Made by a program: the position numbers and the translations under genes. Shown here in pieces: positions 6,298 through 8,808 of a stretch of 8,808 bases of DNA. The stretch comes from CAZESH01 sp964514665. GTDB lineage: Bacteria > Bacillota > Bacilli > Paenibacillales > KCTC-25726. Location: contig CAZESH010000177.1 in NCBI GenBank assembly GCA_964514665.1, forward strand, positions 1 to 8,808. The letters run 5' to 3'. Under the pieces are notes generated by a model that was not told where the DNA came from, made no database searches, and saw only the letters and a program-made list of their open reading frames with translations. Position 1 is the first letter of the stretch; each line of letters starts with the position of its first letter.

Positions 6298-6810
6298 TTA
6301 ATTGATCAATTTTTGAAATTTGCTTTCCATCGTCTGCCCATCGACCAGTCCGATCACTTTATCGACAATAACACCTTCACGATTGACATAAAACGTTGCC
6401 GGAATCGGATTGATTCCGTATTTTCCGGAAACTTCCCCTTCCTTGTCCAGCAAGACGGGAAAGGTAAACCCATATTGTTCGGCAAAAGCCTTTGCATTCT
6501 CGATCTGGTCGTTGATCGTCACATTCACCGCGTATATCTCCACTTTCGAACCGTACTTCTCATAGAGCCGGACCAATTCGGGCGCTTCCAGCCTGCAGGG
6601 TCCGCACCAGGAAGCCCAAAAATTAATGACGACAGGTTTCCCCTGCAGCGCTTCCATGGAATAAACTTTCCCGTCCAACCCCGTCAAAGAAAACTTCGGT
6701 GCCAAATACCCGACTTTCGGAAGTTCTTCCCGATTCCCCTTATTCGTCTGAAACACGGCAAGAACCGTCAATATCACAATTGCTGCCAGTACGATCCATT
6801 GTCTTTTCAT
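6298..6810 (-). CDS. Membrane-anchored TlpA/ResA-type thiol-disulfide oxidoreductase
   Basis: This 170-residue protein has an N-terminal membrane anchor (about residues 5-21) after MKRQ, so the thioredoxin domain faces outside the cell. The AhpC/TSA-redoxin-like domain begins at GYLAPKFSLTGLDG (34-47). The active site is WASWCGPC with C69 and C72, followed by E75, and the cis-proline loop is NPIPATF (P137). ResA/TlpA proteins reduce disulfides on extracytoplasmic partners such as apocytochrome c or copper-site cysteines and are recharged by CcdA, whose gene lies upstream. The start is ATG at 6808-6810, because AGGAGGAGG ends 9 bases before it; an ATG 7 codons upstream starts inside that site. 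The anchor lacks a lipobox Cys, so it is a transmembrane anchor and not a lipoprotein. Confidence 0.93.
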   Translation of the reverse strand: MKRQWIVLAAIVILTVLAVFQTNKGNREELPKVGYLAPKFSLTGLDGKVYSMEALQGKPVVINFWASWCGPCRLEAPELVRLYEKYGSKVEIYAVNVTINDQIENAKAFAEQYGFTFPVLLDKEGEVSGKYGINPIPATFYVNREGVIVDKVIGLVDGQTMESKFQKLIN

Positions 6811-6832
6811 ACCGATGAACCTCCTCCTCATC

Positions 6833-7576
6833 TCATAACGTCCAGTAGGTGATCGTGTCGCTGAAGCCGAGCAAAATGAACAGAACCGCAGCCCCGATCC
6901 GCACCCGTTTCCCCCAGGTTTTGGCGCTCTTGATCATCCTGCGATCCAAACCGGATCCGACCGCCAGTCCGGCGAACAGAAGCAGCGGCATGGCCGTGCC
7001 GACCGCAAACACCGGCGGAAGCAGGAACCCGTAGCTCGACTGGATCGCCAGCGGCATGACGCCGCCGAAAAAGACGGAAAACATCGTCGGACAGAAACCC
7101 AAAGAAAATGCTACCCCCATCAGAAAAGCTCCGCTTTTGCCTCCCAACCTCAGAGAAAGCGCTTGGACAAATCCGGAAATCCTTTGTCCGAAACCGGGAA
7201 ACCTGACCCAGCCGATCATGAATACCCCGATGAGAATCAAGATCGGTCCGACCATTTTCCGGGCATAGACGAAAACCGGAATGGAAGATTGCGACAAGCT
7301 TTGACCGAACAGCCAGAACAATAAACCGAAGACGGAAAAGACAAGCATTTTCCCCAGCAGGTACAGCATCAGTTCGAATCCGAACATTTTTTCCTGCATC
7401 TGGCGGTTTCCAAAGTAGGTGATGGCCCCGATGTTTGCCGAAATTTGACAGGGCGCCACCGACCCGATAAATCCGAAGAACAAAGCCGCAAATAACGCAA
7501 TATTGCTGGAATAGGCCATGTTGCCGAACGGTTCGCTCAACCAAGCGCTGATTTGACTGAAAAATATATATAGCAT
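6833..7576 (-). CDS. CcdA/DsbD-like membrane protein, second divergent copy
   Basis: This 247-residue polytopic protein has the two-half design of the CcdA/LysE-like membrane electron carriers, with one key Cys in each half: C43 in GSVAPCQISANIGAITYF and C162 in SLGFCPTMFSVFFGG. The Cys contexts differ from canonical CcdA (SPC.LPL and TPC.GP), and databases may label such proteins as TauE/SafE or UreH-like. It probably passes electrons across the membrane between thiols; the exact partner is unknown. The start is ATG at 7574-7576, with GGAGG 5 bases upstream. It lies 11 bases after the canonical ccdA stop and 22 before tlpA. The alternative is a transporter of the same fold that does not use the cysteines for redox. 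Confidence 0.8.
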   Translation of the reverse strand: MLYIFFSQISAWLSEPFGNMAYSSNIALFAALFFGFIGSVAPCQISANIGAITYFGNRQMQEKMFGFELMLYLLGKMLVFSVFGLLFWLFGQSLSQSSIPVFVYARKMVGPILILIGVFMIGWVRFPGFGQRISGFVQALSLRLGGKSGAFLMGVAFSLGFCPTMFSVFFGGVMPLAIQSSYGFLLPPVFAVGTAMPLLLFAGLAVGSGLDRRMIKSAKTWGKRVRIGAAVLFILLGFSDTITYWTL

Positions 7577-7587
7577 TCATCCCTCCG

Positions 7588-8301
7588 CTAAAACCCGGTA
7601 AATCCCCCATAGATTCGAATGAGGAACGTGGTGATTTTGGTCATTTGATCGGTATACAACAAAATCCCGGTCAAGATCATCAAGGCCCCGCCCGCTTTCA
7701 TCATTTTCGAGGAGTATTTCAAGATCCATTTGATTTTTCCGATAAAAAACGCCATGATGAAAAACGGAATGGCAAAACCCGCTGTATAAGCCAAGATATA
7801 TGCCACCGCCTGATCGGGATTGGAGACCCCCATCGCCAGAATGGCCGCCAGAATCGGCCCCACGCACGGCGTCCACCCGGCGGCATAGGTGATCCCCACC
7901 AGCACGGATCCGGCGTAACCGGCCGGTTTGCTTTGCAACTGGAACCTTCTTTCCCGCATCAGCCATTCCGGATGAAAGATCCCCATCATGACAAGCCCCA
8001 TGACCATGACCAAGAGGGCACCGAGCTTGCGGATCAAATCCCGGTTGGCGGAAAACAGATCGCCGAGAAAACTGGCGGACAACCCCAACGCGATAAAGAT
8101 GACGGAAAAGCCGATCATGAAAAAGACCGTATGCAGCAGAGCCTGACGCTGAAACATGCCTTTTCCGTCCCGGATATCCTTGACGGAAACACCGGTGATA
8201 TAAGACAGATAGGATGGATATAACGGCAAGCAGCATGGTGAAATGAACGACAAAAACCCTGCGCCGAACGCCAGCCAAAACGTGAGATCGGCAGAATTCA
8301 T
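7588..8301 (-). CDS. ccdA: Cytochrome c biogenesis protein CcdA (thiol-disulfide electron carrier)
   Basis: This 237-residue protein has six hydrophobic segments and is the usual length for CcdA. The first half has SFISPCCLPLYPSYLSYITG (18-37) with C23; the second half has GWTPCVGPILAAIL (142-155) with C146. These paired Cys residues take electrons from cytoplasmic thioredoxin and deliver them to extracytoplasmic thioredoxin-like proteins such as ResA. An extra Cys (C24) follows the first. The start is ATG at 8299-8301, with AAGGAG 8 bases upstream. It is the first gene of the operon after a terminator and operator-like dyad. No cytochrome c genes are seen here, so service to the neighbouring TlpA protein and copper module is as likely as heme attachment. 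Confidence 0.93.
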   Translation of the reverse strand: MNSADLTFWLAFGAGFLSFISPCCLPLYPSYLSYITGVSVKDIRDGKGMFQRQALLHTVFFMIGFSVIFIALGLSASFLGDLFSANRDLIRKLGALLVMVMGLVMMGIFHPEWLMRERRFQLQSKPAGYAGSVLVGITYAAGWTPCVGPILAAILAMGVSNPDQAVAYILAYTAGFAIPFFIMAFFIGKIKWILKYSSKMMKAGGALMILTGILLYTDQMTKITTFLIRIYGGFTGF

Positions 8302-8309
8302 AATTCCGG

Positions 8310-8315
8310 CTCCTT
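8310..8315 (-). promoter_or_regulatory. Ribosome binding site of ccdA
   Basis: AAGGAG on the minus strand lies 8 bases before the ATG of ccdA. Its nearness to the dyad leaves room only for a very short leader, which limits where transcription can begin. Confidence 0.75.
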
Positions 8316-8318
8316 TTC

Positions 8319-8337
8319 ACACTACATTGTATAGTGT
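8319..8337 (-). promoter_or_regulatory. 19-bp operator-like dyad overlapping the ccdA operon promoter
   Basis: ACACTA-CATTGTA-TAGTGT is a perfect 6-bp inverted repeat with a 7-base centre, and inside it lies TACA-T-TGTA. TACA/TGTA half-sites are typical of BlaI, MecI and CopY repressors, although those usually have a two-base centre. On the minus strand the dyad contains TACAAT (8331-8326), a good -10, and lies just downstream of TTGAAA (8349-8344), which is too close to pair with that -10. TTGAAA with TGTAGT at 17 bases is an alternative, but its start would fall in the ribosome binding site. The neighbouring M56 gene makes BlaI-type control plausible. Confidence 0.5.
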
Positions 8338-8347
8338 ATCTGATTTC

Positions 8348-8372
8348 AAAAAAAGGTGCGTTCAAGCGCACC
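8348..8372 (-). terminator. Intrinsic terminator after the M56 peptidase gene
   Basis: Minus-strand GGTGCG, loop CTTGAA and CGCACC form a perfect 6-bp stem followed by seven T residues. The M56 stop codon TGA (8364-8362) lies in the loop, so the 5' arm codes for the last residues. Ribosomes at the stop would cover the hairpin, so termination may depend on translation of the gene. Confidence 0.82.
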
Positions 8373-8808
8373 CGCCCATTAACATGGAAATGATGAATAA
8401 CAGGATCATCAATGATAAAGTTGTCGATTTAAGCGAAAAGATCGGAACATCGATCTTTCCCGAGGGTTCGATAATTTGTTGAATGCGGTAATCAACGGCT
8501 GTGCCGGCAAACGCCGTTCCAGCCATGCCATGTTTGAAAGGAGTCCTATTCGATAACTTCAGCAAAACCTGTCCCAATTCATAGGAAGAGCCCAGTTGGG
8601 AGATAGAGAACCGGTCGGCCTGCAGTTCGCTCCAAATTTTATAATGCCGAAGCAATCCCTTTAAGACGGGAATGAACGGCATGCTTTCCTGAAATGCGCC
8701 GGCCAGGAACAATTTGAACGGATCACGGCTGCGGCAGTGATGAAGTTCGTGCAGCAGCACCGCTTGGGTTTCGTCTTCCCGGAGCCATTCCAATACTCGG
8801 CTGGATAC
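8362..8808 (-). CDS. M56 family (BlaR1/MecR1-like) membrane metallopeptidase, C-terminal part
   Basis: The open frame enters from the right edge; 148 residues remain. It has the zinc motif LLHELHHCRSRDP, with the HExxH at fragment residues 20-24, and the downstream WSELQADRFSI that supplies the third ligand Glu (61) and the family's conserved Asp. One hydrophobic segment lies at the very C-terminus, after which the protein ends in GGCA; there is no penicillin-binding sensor domain. Such short M56 proteins usually pair with a BlaI-type repressor gene and cleave it or an associated protein in response to an envelope signal. The repressor gene, if present, would lie beyond the right edge. A terminator separates this gene from the ccdA operon. 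Confidence 0.85.
   Translation of the reverse strand, partial: VSSRVLEWLREDETQAVLLHELHHCRSRDPFKLFLAGAFQESMPFIPVLKGLLRHYKIWSELQADRFSISQLGSSYELGQVLLKLSNRTPFKHGMAGTAFAGTAVDYRIQQIIEPSGKIDVPIFSLKSTTLSLMILLFIISMLMGGCA

Noticed and set aside
6298..6810. TlpA-like protein as a lipoprotein client of the linked Lgt proteins
   Set aside because: The N-terminal hydrophobic segment has no lipobox cysteine, so it should stay as a transmembrane anchor.
6828..7610. 260-codon minus-strand open frame overlapping the second CcdA-like gene
   Set aside because: Shadow frame: rich in Arg/His/Gly with no domain, while the alternative frame gives a clean polytopic membrane protein with paired Cys and a good ribosome binding site.
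7577..8371. 264-codon minus-strand open frame overlapping ccdA
   Set aside because: Shadow of ccdA; no ribosome binding site, and it crosses the M56 terminator.
1..8808. CRISPR arrays, tRNA or rRNA genes, insertion sequences
   Set aside because: No regularly spaced direct repeats, cloverleaf candidates, rRNA-like stretches, transposase frames or terminal inverted repeats were found.

Overview
The window looks like chromosomal DNA of a Gram-positive Bacillota, most likely Bacillales and perhaps Paenibacillaceae. The reasons are strong GGAGG ribosome binding sites, several TTG starts, short intrinsic terminators with long T-tracts, a perfect match to the CcpA cre consensus, and the gene families present. 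The genus is an inference from family content; no marker gene is present to settle it.

Left part (1-3309), all on the minus strand: (i) the N-terminal two thirds of a histidinol-dehydrogenase-family protein that resembles the catabolic HpsN-like branch more than biosynthetic HisD, running off the left edge; (ii) a zinc-free MDR quinone oxidoreductase with its own terminator; (iii) a decayed scar in which a piece of an AraC-type DNA-binding domain is joined out of frame to a piece of a GH95 alpha-L-fucosidase-family protein, behind a cre box; (iv) a complete DUF3050 (heme-oxygenase-like fold) gene ending in a terminator. About 540 bases (3310-3852) then hold no convincing gene.

Right part (3853-8808): an extracytoplasmic copper/thiol-type cluster. 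A plus-strand gene encodes a methionine-rich membrane domain fused to a C-terminal cupredoxin domain with all four type-1 copper ligands. It converges on a tight minus-strand operon and shares a TTAA stop with it. In transcription order the operon is ccdA (canonical), a second divergent CcdA-like protein, a membrane-anchored TlpA/ResA-type thioredoxin, an Lgt-like protein lacking the known catalytic residues, and a second Lgt-like protein that keeps both key arginines but has Gln in place of the conserved His. Upstream, a BlaR1/MecR1-type M56 metallopeptidase (C-terminal part only) runs off the right edge. It is separated from ccdA by a terminator and a 19-bp dyad that could be the operator of a BlaI/CopY-type repressor.

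Working model (inference): CcdA proteins carry reducing equivalents from cytoplasmic thioredoxin across the membrane to the TlpA-like protein. This keeps a partner reduced outside the cell, perhaps the cupredoxin's copper-site cysteine or an Lgt-modified lipoprotein, and the set is controlled by an M56/BlaI-type signal pair. The least described parts are the paired Lgt-like proteins and the Met-rich membrane-cupredoxin fusion.
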